From Chloroflexota bacterium (GTDB lineage Bacteria > Chloroflexota > Dehalococcoidia > DSTF01 > JACRBR01): DNA of 8,388 nucleotides. Below the pieces are notes generated by a model that saw nothing but the letters and a program-made list of their open reading frames with translations, was not told the DNA's origin and did no database searches. Within the stretch, counting starts at the first letter, position 1; the number at the start of each line of letters is the position of its first letter. Positions 1 to 6,610 of the stretch are shown one piece after another. The DNA is taken from the NCBI GenBank assembly GCA_025355835.1, contig JANXYW010000081.1, positions 1-8,388 of the forward strand, in the 5' to 3' direction. The position numbers were made by a program, and so were the translations under genes.

Positions 1-425
1 ATGATTGCGATCTCGCTCATGACCTTCGGGAAACCCCAGATCGTCTGCCCTGCTTCGCACGTGAACTCGCCGTCGACGGGCAGATGATGAATGTACGTGG
101 CCAGAGTGCCGCGGATCAGTCCGAGCAGCGTGCCAACAAATGGCAGCGCCCGCGCACCGCGTTCGCGCACGAAAAACGTGACCGCCACTTCGTGATACAC
201 GCCGAGGTCGTTGTCGTGGTAGTCCACGGCGCCGATCGTGCAGAGCGTGCGTCCCGGGAGGATCGTAGCGACGCGCAGGCCGGTCGGAGCGACGAGCCGC
301 TGTGCCGCGGCTGCCGGGACGAGATAGAAAGCGACGGTGGTCGAGGCATCGCGCACCTCAACGGGGAGGCGCACTTCGCGGCCCTGAATCGTGTATATCG
401 CCGGTGCGGCGTCGGGTGAAGTCAC
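1..425 (-). CDS. Acetoacetate decarboxylase family protein, 3' end cut by the window edge
   Basis: Only the first 141 codons are in the window; the gene continues beyond base 1. I start it at the GTG at 425-423 because a strong ribosome site, GGAGG, lies 9 bases upstream and the protein then reads without a stop to the edge. The fold-family clues are an early YTIQGREVRLPVEVRDA stretch, an internal YHEVAVTFFV strand, and IHHLPVDGEF followed by GQTIWGFPK. In the acetoacetate decarboxylase superfamily a lysine in an [F/Y]PK motif forms the Schiff base with the keto substrate; here it would be Lys134. Whether this member decarboxylates acetoacetate or acts on another keto or enoyl compound cannot be told, because many relatives are uncharacterised and the C-terminal half is missing. 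It is divergent from pdxS, with 172 bases between the start codons. The family assignment is fairly safe; the substrate is unknown. Confidence 0.8.
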   Translation of the reverse strand, partial: MTSPDAAPAIYTIQGREVRLPVEVRDASTTVAFYLVPAAAAQRLVAPTGLRVATILPGRTLCTIGAVDYHDNDLGVYHEVAVTFFVRERGARALPFVGTLLGLIRGTLATYIHHLPVDGEFTCEAGQTIWGFPKVMSEIAI

Positions 426-597
426 AGTGTGGCGCCTCCAGCGAGTCTGAGAGCGATGATAGCACGGGCGATACGAGACGCGCCGCAGGCGGAATTCGGC
501 CCACGCCGTTCACCCCGATTGGCCCTCGTGAGGCCGCCCGGGCGTCCGCTACACTGAAGCCAATTCCACGCACGCCGCCGAGCAGAGGAGTACGCAC
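426..597. promoter_or_regulatory. Divergent intergenic region between the decarboxylase-family gene and pdxS
   Basis: This 172-base gap separates two divergent starts, so promoters for both genes should lie here. On the plus strand TACACT at 550-555 is a possible -10 box, but I see only a poor -35 match upstream (TCGTGA at 526-531, 18-base spacer). The pdxS ribosome site AGAGGAG ends 7 bases before the ATG at 598. No operator or riboswitch-like structure was recognised. Confidence is moderate that regulation sits here and low for the exact promoter. Confidence 0.4.
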
Positions 598-1536
<939 letters not shown>

Positions 1537-1539
1537 GGG

Positions 1540-1572
1540 AGTTTGTAGTTCACAGTTCGTAGTTTGTAGTTC
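1540..1572. repeat. Short direct repeat GTTTGTAGTTC, two copies, after pdxS
   Basis: The 11-mer GTTTGTAGTTC occurs at 1540-1550 and again at 1562-1572, with ACAGTTCGTA between them, itself built from the same words. This sits just after the pdxS stop and is AT-richer than its surroundings. It looks like low-complexity intergenic word duplication rather than a protein-binding site; function unknown. Confidence 0.7.
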
Positions 1573-1575
1573 GAC

Positions 1576-1597
1576 GGAGGCCTCGTTTGAGGCCTTC
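1576..1597 (+). terminator. Hairpin after pdxS, possible weak terminator
   Basis: AGGCCTC at 1578-1584 and GAGGCCT at 1589-1595 pair perfectly around a GTTT loop. A G-T and a G-C pair extend the stem to 9 bp. It lies about 40 bases past the pdxS stop and 25 bases before the next start, where a terminator would be expected. The following bases (CGCTGTTTGG) are not a convincing U-tract, so intrinsic termination is uncertain; it could be an attenuator or RNA-stabilising stem. Confidence 0.5.
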
Positions 1598-1622
1598 GCT
1601 GTTTGGTCAGGGGTACCCGGTC

Positions 1623-2054
1623 ATGCCTAACACGCAGCTCGTCGGCACGTGGGCGCTGGTCGCGACGGAATGGCGCCGCGAGGACGGCCGTCACGGCAAC
1701 CCGTTCGGGCCGAACGCCGTCGGCGTACTCACGTACGACGCCGCCGGCAACATGTCGGCGCAGGTGATGCGCGCCGATCGTGCAGCGGCGGCTGCCGACC
1801 AGCCGGACGGCATCGAGACAGCGATGATGTCCGCGTTCGCCGGCTACATCGCCTACTTCGGCACGTACGAAGTCGATGAAGCGCGCAGCGTCGTCGTACA
1901 CACCGTCATCGGCAGCGCGTTCCCCGCGTGGGTCGGCGCCACGCCCAACCGCCGCTTCGCCATCGAAGGCGATCGCCTCACCCTGAGCGACAGCGTCACC
2001 GCCGCCGACGGCACCCCCGTGGAAGCGTCGACGGCGTGGCAGCGCGTCTGGTAA
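1623..2054 (+). CDS. Lipocalin-like domain protein
   Basis: This 143-residue protein matches the lipocalin-like family (Pfam Lipocalin_5 type). It opens with QLVGTWALVATEW, followed by the hallmark stretch containing NPFGPNAVGVLTYDAAGNMSAQV (about residues 26-48), then GYIAYFGTYEVDE, and a final strand with RFAIEGDRLTLS. These fit a small antiparallel beta-barrel expected to bind a small hydrophobic or aromatic ligand, but no ligand can be deduced. There is no signal peptide, so it is probably cytosolic. I chose ATG 1623 (MPNTQLVGTW) because the domain begins right after it and AGGGG lies 9 bases upstream. A TTG at 1587 in the same frame would add 12 residues, but it falls inside the hairpin loop. 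It follows pdxS by 86 bases and may be read through from it, though the hairpin between them argues for some separation. Confidence 0.85.
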   Translation: MPNTQLVGTWALVATEWRREDGRHGNPFGPNAVGVLTYDAAGNMSAQVMRADRAAAAADQPDGIETAMMSAFAGYIAYFGTYEVDEARSVVVHTVIGSAFPAWVGATPNRRFAIEGDRLTLSDSVTAADGTPVEASTAWQRVW

Positions 2055-2113
2055 CCGCGCAACGCAACAACGCAATGACCAACACACGCGCAATCGCGCC
2101 ACGATCGATGTAG

Positions 2114-2133
2114 GGGCGCACAGCTGTGCGCCC
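2114..2133. repeat. Perfect 20-base palindrome, copy 1
   Basis: GGGCGCACAGCTGTGCGCCC is a perfect inverted repeat without a spacer. A second copy with one base changed lies at 2266-2285. Both are flanked by an extra G on the left (GGGGCGCAC). It looks like a dispersed palindromic intergenic repeat. Confidence 0.8.
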
Positions 2134-2206
2134 GGTGCGGGCGACAAGGTTTGGTGGCAATCCGTTCGCGCCAGAACCGTACAATCGACAGCAACCGCCA
2201 GTACCC

Positions 2207-2224
2207 GCGGAGCTTCAGCTCCGC
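2207..2224. repeat. Hairpin GCGGAGC-TTCA-GCTCCGC
   Basis: A perfect 7-bp stem closes a TTCA tetraloop. The hairpin at 5002-5023 has a different stem but the same TTCA loop. This suggests a family of palindromic repeats with a fixed loop. Confidence 0.7.
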
Positions 2225-2265
2225 CGCGCTGTCCGATCGAAGAATCCTGCTCTGGTTGTCGCACG

Positions 2266-2285
2266 GGGCGCACAGCCGTGCGCCC
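2266..2285. repeat. Palindrome copy 2, one base different from 2114-2133
   Basis: GGGCGCACAGCCGTGCGCCC differs from the copy at 2114-2133 only at the twelfth base (T to C, position 2277). Outer arms of 8 bp still pair around AGCC. The change falls in the centre of the palindrome, so pairing of the arms is preserved. Confidence 0.8.
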
Positions 2286-2319
2286 TGCATCAATCGTTGG
2301 TACAAACATTCGTGCCCGC

Positions 2320-2345
2320 AGGGGCGGCCACACAGGCCCGCCCCT
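2320..2345. repeat. Imperfect GC-rich hairpin
   Basis: AGGGGCGGCC at 2320-2329 pairs with GGCCCGCCCCT at 2335-2345 around ACACA, with one bulged base in the right arm. Its position 38 bases past the hydrolase stop (read on the minus strand) is compatible with a terminator role, but no T-tract follows. Confidence 0.65.
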
Positions 2346-2383
2346 ACGCCACCGCCAATCCGGAGGTGGTCACGTCCGTAACC

Positions 2384-3259
2384 CTACACCAGCGCCGCGA
2401 CGATCTCGTCGCCGTAATCGACGACCAGCAGATGCGCGCCGCCGGGCACCCACGTCGCGCGGCATCCCGGGATCGCCGCCGCTACCCAGCGACCGATGGC
2501 GATCTGCACGACCTTATCGGCGTCGCCGTGCCACAGCGATATAGGCACAGCGATGTCGCGCAGAGCGAAGCCGAACGGCCGCGTCAGCAGCAACAGCTCC
2601 TGCGCGAGCGCGCCGCCGCCGCGTCGCATCCCTTCGAGCGCTTCGCGCTTGAACGCCGCGCGCACCTCCTGGCGGCGCAGCACATTCGGGTCGATGAAGC
2701 GCGGGATCCACGACACCGGGATCAGGCGGATCGTCACCGCCATGTACCACGCGAGCAGCCACGTCATCACGGGCGCGAGCGCCAGTTCGATGCGGACGCG
2801 CGCCCGCCGCACGCGGCTCGCTCCGGCGAACTGCGACTCCGGAGGCCCGGCGCCACTGGCGATCGCGCCGCCGGTCACGCGATCAGGCATGCGAATCGCA
2901 CACGCTTCGACGTACGGCCCGCCGCCCGAGAGCCCGGCCACAGCGAACCGCTTGATACCGAGCATGTCCGCCAGTTCCGCCACATCGTCGGCGAAGTCGA
3001 GCAGCGTGCGGCCTCGATTCGAGCTGGATCTGCCGAAGCCCGGCCGGTCGATGGCAATCACCCGCGCGCCGCGACGCGATGCAGCTTCGGCGACGAAACA
3101 CGCCTCGTATCGCGAACCGGGCGTGCCGTGGAAGTAGAAGATCGGCGTGCCGGACGGGTCGCCGTACTCGGCGTACGCCAGCCGCCGCCCGTCCCGCAGC
3201 CGCACGACGGTGTCCACCCGCGGCTCGGGGAAGCTCGGCTGTTCGTCGTGTTTCGCCAC
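2384..3259 (-). CDS. Alpha/beta hydrolase
   Basis: The 291-residue protein has the layout of an alpha/beta-hydrolase fold enzyme. After a short N-terminal tail, the oxyanion-hole strand reads FYFHGTPGSR (His44-Gly45). Next come AIDRPGFGRS (69-78) and the nucleophile elbow GLSGGG with Ser111. The later HGDADKVV (244-251) carries the probable acid, Asp248 (Asp246 is less likely), and GGAHLL carries the probable base, His276. Residues about 155-215 form a helical cap rich in Trp and Leu (WLLAWYMAVTIRLI). This segment is hydrophobic but lies in the cap position, so I do not call it a membrane anchor. The substrate is unknown: esterase, lipase-like or epoxide/C-C hydrolase are all possible. The start is GTG at 3259, backed by GGAGG 8 bases upstream. 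It is divergent from the aminopeptidase gene and transcribed alone. Confidence 0.93.
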   Translation of the reverse strand: MAKHDEQPSFPEPRVDTVVRLRDGRRLAYAEYGDPSGTPIFYFHGTPGSRYEACFVAEAASRRGARVIAIDRPGFGRSSSNRGRTLLDFADDVAELADMLGIKRFAVAGLSGGGPYVEACAIRMPDRVTGGAIASGAGPPESQFAGASRVRRARVRIELALAPVMTWLLAWYMAVTIRLIPVSWIPRFIDPNVLRRQEVRAAFKREALEGMRRGGGALAQELLLLTRPFGFALRDIAVPISLWHGDADKVVQIAIGRWVAAAIPGCRATWVPGGAHLLVVDYGDEIVAALV

Positions 3260-3393
3260 GCTGCGCCCCTCCGCGTCGGCTGATTTCGGCTGATTCGAGT
3301 CTACATCGGGGGTCGGCGGGCCGCTGCCCCTCGGTGTTCCCTATGCGCCGAACGCACATACGAGCCGAGTATTCCCTTGAGAACGCCTGCCCA

Positions 3394-3422
3394 TTGCCCG
3401 CCGCTCGGGCCATCCATATGAT
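3394..3422 (+). promoter_or_regulatory. Candidate sigma-70-type promoter for the aminopeptidase gene
   Basis: TTGCCC at 3394-3399 (four of six to TTGACA) and TATGAT at 3417-3422 (five of six to TATAAT) are spaced by 17 bases. Transcription would begin near 3429 and give a leader of about 38 bases, with the ribosome site GGAGAGGG just before the ATG at 3467. This is the best promoter match I saw, but it rests on pattern only. The rest of the 207-base divergent gap (3260-3466) shows only a CGGCTGATT direct repeat near 3276-3298. Confidence 0.5.
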
Positions 3423-3466
3423 GCGGGCGCAGCCACCAGACAACACGCAATGGAGAGGGCAACTCG

Positions 3467-4975
3467 ATGCGGGTTACGGTCGAATCCGGCGATATCACGA
3501 AGGCGGAGACGCCCTGCATCGTCGTCAATCTGTTCGAGGGCGTGACGGCGCCCGCCGGGGCTACTGGCGCCGTCGATCGCGCGCTCGACGGCATGATCGC
3601 GGAGCTGATCGCGGCTGGCGACATCCGCGGCAAGTCGGGTGAGCTGACGCTGCTACACACGTTCGGCAAGATCCCGTCGCCGCGCGTGCTCATCGCCGGT
3701 CTCGGGAAGAGCAGCGAGTTCACGGTCGACAAGGTGCGCGACCTCAGCGCGACGATCGCGCGCTACATGCGCGGGCGGCGCATCGCCGCCTACGCAACGA
3801 TCGCGCACGGCGCTGGCATCGCCGGACTGGATGCGGAAGCGTGCGCGCAGGCGATCGCCGAGGGTGCGGTACTCGGGCTCTACCGCTTCGACCGCCACAA
3901 GAAGATCGATGACGACGCGTTCGCCGTCGAATCGATGAGCATCGTCGAGAACGACAACGCGAAGACGGCAACGCTCGAGCGTGCCGCCGAGCGCGGCGTC
4001 ATCGTCGCCGAAGCGGCGAATTTCGCGCGCGATCTGGCGAACGAGCCGGGTAACGTGCTGACGCCGACCGAATTCGCCGCCCGCGCTGAAGCGATGGCAG
4101 GCGAGTTTGGCCTCGGCTGCAAGATCTTCGACAAGGCGCAGATCACGGAGATGGGCATGGGCTCGTTCCTCGGCGTCGCGCAGGGCAGCGCGCAGCCGCC
4201 GCAGCTGATCATGCTCACCTACCGCGGCGGCGGCGAATCGAAGCCGCTCGGCCTCATCGGGAAAGGCATCACGTTCGACACCGGCGGCATCTCCATCAAG
4301 CCAAACGAGGGCATGCAGGAGATGAAGGGCGACATGTCGGGCGGCGGCGCAGTCATCGCCGCGATGATGGCGATCGCACGACTCAAGCCCAAGGTCAACG
4401 TCACGGCGCTGGTGCCGGCCACAGAGAACATGCCATCGGGCACCGCCGTCAAGCCGACGGACGTGCTCCGTGCGATGAACGGCAAGACGATCGAGGTGAC
4501 GAACACCGACGCCGAAGGCCGCCTCGTCCTCGCCGATGCGCTCTGCTACGCCATCCAACTCGACCTCTCGCCGATCGTCGATGTCGCGACGTTGACTGGC
4601 GCGATTTCGATCGCGCTCGGCAACGTCGCGTACGGCGTCTTCTCACCGAGCGACGCGCTCGTCGATCGCATCGACGCCGCGTCGACAGCAGCGGGCGAGA
4701 AGTGCTGGCGGCTGCCGATGTTCGCCGAGTACAAAGAGCTGAATAAGAGCCAGGTCGCCGACATCCGCAACAGCGGCGCCCGCGGCGCAGGCTCCATCGC
4801 GGCTGCGTTCTTCCTGCGCGAGTTCGTCGACGACCGCCCGTGGGCCCACCTCGACATCGCCGGCGTAGACTTCTCCGACGCCGATAAGGGGGTGCTGGTG
4901 AAAGGGTCGAGCGGCATTCCCGTCCGCACGCTCGTGAACCTCGCCCTCGGCCTCGCGGAGTCGCCGCTGGCGTGA
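3467..4975 (+). CDS. pepA: Leucyl aminopeptidase (peptidase family M17, PepA type)
   Basis: M17 enzymes remove N-terminal residues, preferably leucine, from peptides with two metal ions, and normally act as cytosolic hexamers in peptide turnover. The 502-residue length is normal for the family. The N-terminal macro-like domain spans about 1-160 and the catalytic domain about 180-500. Metal ligands are visible with the same spacing as E. coli PepA: Lys266 and Asp271 in GKGITFDTGG, Asp289 in MKGDMSGGGAV, and Asp348 and Glu350 in the signature NTDAEGRL. Catalytic Lys278 (ISIKPN) and Arg352 are also intact, so the enzyme should be active. The start at ATG 3467 has GGAGAGGG close upstream. It is transcribed alone; the next 783 bases are repeats. 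In E. coli PepA also binds DNA, but nothing here shows that role. Confidence 0.97.
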   Translation: MRVTVESGDITKAETPCIVVNLFEGVTAPAGATGAVDRALDGMIAELIAAGDIRGKSGELTLLHTFGKIPSPRVLIAGLGKSSEFTVDKVRDLSATIARYMRGRRIAAYATIAHGAGIAGLDAEACAQAIAEGAVLGLYRFDRHKKIDDDAFAVESMSIVENDNAKTATLERAAERGVIVAEAANFARDLANEPGNVLTPTEFAARAEAMAGEFGLGCKIFDKAQITEMGMGSFLGVAQGSAQPPQLIMLTYRGGGESKPLGLIGKGITFDTGGISIKPNEGMQEMKGDMSGGGAVIAAMMAIARLKPKVNVTALVPATENMPSGTAVKPTDVLRAMNGKTIEVTNTDAEGRLVLADALCYAIQLDLSPIVDVATLTGAISIALGNVAYGVFSPSDALVDRIDAASTAAGEKCWRLPMFAEYKELNKSQVADIRNSGARGAGSIAAAFFLREFVDDRPWAHLDIAGVDFSDADKGVLVKGSSGIPVRTLVNLALGLAESPLA

Positions 4976-5001
4976 ACCGCGCGCGATTTTCTGCACCGTA
5001 A

Positions 5002-5023
5002 GGACAGGTCTTCAGACCTGTCC
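5002..5023. repeat. Perfect 9-bp hairpin with TTCA loop after pepA
   Basis: GGACAGGTC and GACCTGTCC pair perfectly around TTCA, 26 bases past the pepA stop. It may help end the pepA transcript, but no T-tract follows. The same loop occurs in the hairpin at 2207-2224, so I class it as a dispersed palindromic repeat. Confidence 0.7.
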
Positions 5024-5080
5024 GCCTCGCCGCGCTGACGCTGTCGATGGGTGGTAGCGCGGATACGAACACCTCACCCC

Positions 5081-5117
5081 GGCCTTCGGCCACCCCTCTC
5101 CACGTCGTGGAGAGGGG
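5081..5117. repeat. GGCC stem followed by a 25-base palindrome
   Basis: GGCC-TTC-GGCC at 5081-5091 is followed by CCCCTCTCCACG (5093-5104) and CGTGGAGAGGGG (5106-5117), a perfect 12-base inverted repeat around a single T. As RNA it would fold as an 11-bp stem with a GTC loop. The CACCCC...CCCCTCTCC wording resembles palindromic repeats common between genes of many bacteria. Confidence 0.75.
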
Positions 5118-5183
5118 AATGAATGGGAACGTTGGCGAATTAGACGAGCGCCGGGCGATGGTGCGAAGCTGCCGCGCAATGCA

Positions 5184-5210
5184 TGTCATCCTGAGCAAAG
5201 GCGAGGATCC
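5184..5210. repeat. CATCCTGAGC-type palindromic repeat, solo copy
   Basis: This copy (5184-5210) begins TGTCATCCTGAGC and ends GCGAGGATCC. ATCCT and AGGAT at its ends pair, giving a small hairpin. It is uninterrupted, so it shows what the interrupted copies downstream looked like before insertion. The family resembles a very widespread bacterial intergenic repeat. Confidence 0.7.
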
Positions 5211-5325
5211 CTCTCGCCTGCGCGGCCGTGATGCATCCGAGGCCGTAGGAACGCACCTTCAGGTCCGTCCGCGCTCATCCAACACCGCGCTCTCGCTCCC
5301 CACGCCCAACGCATGCCATCCTGAG

Positions 5326-5421
5326 AGCTTGTGAGTTTATTCCGAAACTGAGTTCGATCGGTCGAATTTCGAATCTGCGACGCCACGCGAATCGAGCGGG
5401 ATCGGTATTTCTTCACAAGCT
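5326..5421. mobile_element. MITE-like element, copy 1, 96 bp with perfect 9-bp terminal inverted repeats and 5-bp target duplication
   Basis: The ends AGCTTGTGA (5326-5334) and TCACAAGCT (5413-5421) are exact inverted repeats. A weaker match inward (ATNCCGA) suggests imperfect ends of about 20 bases. CTGAG at 5321-5325 and again at 5422-5426 forms a direct duplication flanking the element. Excising the element and one CTGAG restores an intact CATCCTGAGC-type repeat, strong evidence for a real insertion. At 96 bp it can encode no transposase and must have moved with help from elsewhere. An internal TTCGA-TCGG-TCGAA hairpin is visible. It is less GC-rich than the neighbouring genes. Confidence 0.8.
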
Positions 5422-5475
5422 CTGAGCAAAGCGAAGGATCTAGCTCGATCGGCCAAGATGCTTCGCTCCGCTCGA

Positions 5476-5571
5476 GGCTTGTGAGTTTATTCCGAAACTG
5501 AGTTCGATTGGTCGAATTTCGAATCTGCGATACAACGCGAATCGAGCGCGATCGGTATTTCTTCACAAGCT
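5476..5571. mobile_element. MITE-like element, copy 2, 96 bp
   Basis: This copy lies exactly 150 bases downstream of copy 1, in the same orientation, and matches it at 90 of 96 positions. The differences are at its first base (A to G), one C to T at 5509, three changes near 5531-5534 and one near 5548. The right end keeps TCACAAGCT and is followed by CTCAG. The left flank is CTCGA instead of a perfect CTCAG, so its target duplication is degraded. The host site is the opposite arm of the same palindromic repeat, and CTCAG is the reverse complement of copy 1's CTGAG. The 54 bases between the copies are not repeated outside, so this is not a simple tandem duplication. Confidence 0.75.
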
Positions 5572-5597
5572 CTCAGCACGACAACAACTACCCCAAT

Positions 5598-5664
5598 CCC
5601 CTTCGTGCCCCTTCGTGCCCCTTCGTGCCCCTTCGTGTCCTTCGTGTCCTTCGTGTCCTTCGTG
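5598..5664. repeat. CTTCGTG tandem repeat, four 10-mers then three 9-mers
   Basis: Four head-to-tail copies of CCCCTTCGTG (5598-5637) pass into three copies of TCCTTCGTG (5638-5664). The unit therefore changes from 10 to 9 bases. The 9-base units keep reading frame, so the complement translates as repeated TKD peptides. That is an artefact, not a gene. Similar CTTCGTG strings are common between genes in several phyla. Confidence 0.85.
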
Positions 5665-5758
5665 GTTCCCGTGCCCCCAACATTGCACCCACGCCCCAAC
5701 CCCGCTCTAATACCGCACACCACCGACGACCGACGACCGCACCGAAAGAGCGCCCCCC

Positions 5759-6610
5759 ATGACCATCGAACTTCGCCGCCCGCAACCCGCGCATATCGCC
5801 GAACTCGGCCGCATCTGCTACGAGGCGTTCCGTGACATCGCCGAATCGCACGGCTTCCCGCCCGACTTCGACAGCGTCGAGTTCGCGCAGGGCGTCGTCG
5901 GGCTGTTGATGCAGCAGGAGACCGTGTACAGCACCGCGGCGTTCGATGGCGATGCGCCGCGTGGCTCGAACTTCATGAACATGTGGGGCGACGCCGCCGG
6001 CATCGGGCCAATCTCCGTCGATCTCGCCACGCAGGGCGAAGGCATCGGCAAGCGGCTGATGCAGGACGCGCTCGACCACGCGAAGCAGCACGGCATCGAG
6101 TCGGTGCGGCTCTGCCAGGACTCGTTCAACATGCGCTCGCTCGCGTTGTACGCGTCGCTGGGGTTCGACGTGAAGGAACCGCTCGCATACCAGACGCTCT
6201 CGGACGCCGGCCCCGTCGATGACGGCTTCCGCCCCGCCACGCCCGCCGACTTCGACGCGATGGATGCGCTCTGCCGCGACGTCTACCGCATCAGCCGCAA
6301 AGGCGAGTACGCGACGCTGACGGCCGCCGGCTTCCCGGCGTTCGTGCTCGATCGCGGCCGCATCACGGGCTACCTCATCGGCACCGCCATCGGCCACGGC
6401 GTTGCCGAGAGCGACGACGACATGCTCGCCCTGCTGGCCGGCATCGGCGCCACGACGCCCGGCGCGCACGCGCACGTAGCGATGCGCCAGGGCGCGCTCT
6501 ACCGCCGCGCGCTCGCCGCCGGCCACCGCAACCGCAAAGTCATGAACCTCATGACGTACGGCCCGTACGAAGAGCCAAAGGGGACGTACTGCCCGAGCGT
6601 GATGTTCTGA
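5759..6610 (+). CDS. GNAT family N-acetyltransferase, two-domain
   Basis: GNAT enzymes transfer an acyl group, usually acetyl from acetyl-CoA, to an amine. The 283-residue protein has a classic N-terminal GNAT domain (about 1-145). The core strand GIGPISVDLA runs into the acetyl-CoA pyrophosphate loop QGEGIG (Gln92-Gly97), then GKRLMQDALDHA, and the motif-B-like FNMRSLALYASLGF (123-136). The second half (about 157-283) begins with GFRPATPADFDAMDAL, resembling the start of another GNAT-like domain, and ends MTYGPYEEPKGTYCPSVMF. This looks like the YitH/HolE-type C-terminal acetyltransferase-like domain (Pfam Acetyltransf_18). The acceptor is unknown: small molecule, antibiotic or protein are all possible. 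The start at ATG 5759 has only a weak ribosome site (GAAAGAG). It converges on the secreted-protein operon, with 36 bases between stops. Confidence 0.92.
   Translation: MTIELRRPQPAHIAELGRICYEAFRDIAESHGFPPDFDSVEFAQGVVGLLMQQETVYSTAAFDGDAPRGSNFMNMWGDAAGIGPISVDLATQGEGIGKRLMQDALDHAKQHGIESVRLCQDSFNMRSLALYASLGFDVKEPLAYQTLSDAGPVDDGFRPATPADFDAMDALCRDVYRISRKGEYATLTAAGFPAFVLDRGRITGYLIGTAIGHGVAESDDDMLALLAGIGATTPGAHAHVAMRQGALYRRALAAGHRNRKVMNLMTYGPYEEPKGTYCPSVMF

Larger units (their letters stand above)
2055..2383. other. Gene-free intergenic stretch holding four palindromic repeats
   Basis: This 329-base gap lies between the lipocalin-like gene and the 3' end of the minus-strand hydrolase, so the two genes converge on it. 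No reading frame with coding character was found. It holds two near-identical 20-base palindromes, one TTCA-loop hairpin and one imperfect GC-rich hairpin, each listed separately. Any of these could end transcription from either side, but none is followed by a clear T-tract. Confidence 0.7.
5316..5582. repeat. Inverted pair of CATCCTGAGC-type repeats, each arm interrupted by an insertion
   Basis: With both 96-bp inserts removed, the remaining bases read as one arm (CATCCTGAG joined to CAAAGCGAAGGATCT at 5427-5441), a 14-base centre, and an opposite arm (5456-5473 joined to AGCACGACA). The second arm, reverse-complemented, matches the first at 18 of 22 positions (TCCTGAGC... versus TGCTGAGC...). 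Two of the four differences are compensatory, C2/G18 versus G2/C18, so each arm keeps its own small hairpin. Confidence 0.7.
4976..5758. other. Gene-free repeat island between pepA and the GNAT gene
   Basis: No convincing gene lies in this stretch. It holds, in order: a TTCA-loop hairpin, a 25-base palindrome next to a GGCC stem, one copy of a CATCCTGAGC-type palindromic repeat, an inverted pair of the same repeat interrupted by two MITE-like elements, a CTTCGTG tandem tract and a short ACCGACG repeat (5722-5739). Open frames that span it translate the repeats into near-identical peptides and are artefacts. The stretch from 5211 to 5313 shows nothing recognisable. Confidence 0.8.

Noticed and set aside
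2540..2790. Transmembrane segment in the hydrolase (WLLAWYMAVTIRLI)
   Set aside because: It lies in the cap-domain position of an otherwise soluble alpha/beta hydrolase and is short and interrupted by Arg.
2126..3283. Plus-strand 385-residue frame across the hydrolase gene
   Set aside because: Antisense to a gene with a full catalytic triad; composition is Arg/Ala/Pro-rich with no domain.
3653..4558. Minus-strand 301-residue frame across pepA
   Set aside because: Shadow of a complete M17 peptidase with all metal ligands in the other strand.
5002..5023. Intrinsic terminator for pepA
   Set aside because: The stem is strong but no T-tract follows and the loop is shared with another intergenic hairpin, so it is listed as a repeat.
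5326..5421. Rex-like operator reading of the element ends (TTGTGA...TCACAA)
   Set aside because: The half-sites are 96 bp apart at transposon-like ends with a target duplication, not a compact operator, and no regulated redox gene is adjacent.
5186..5566. Minus-strand frame with two copies of a KKYRSRSIRV peptide
   Set aside because: The repeated peptide is simply the translation of the two 96-bp elements; there is no ribosome site or domain.
5588..6526. Minus-strand 312-residue frame across the GNAT gene and the CTTCGTG tract
   Set aside because: Its C-terminus is made of the tandem repeat and the rest is antisense to a clear GNAT domain.
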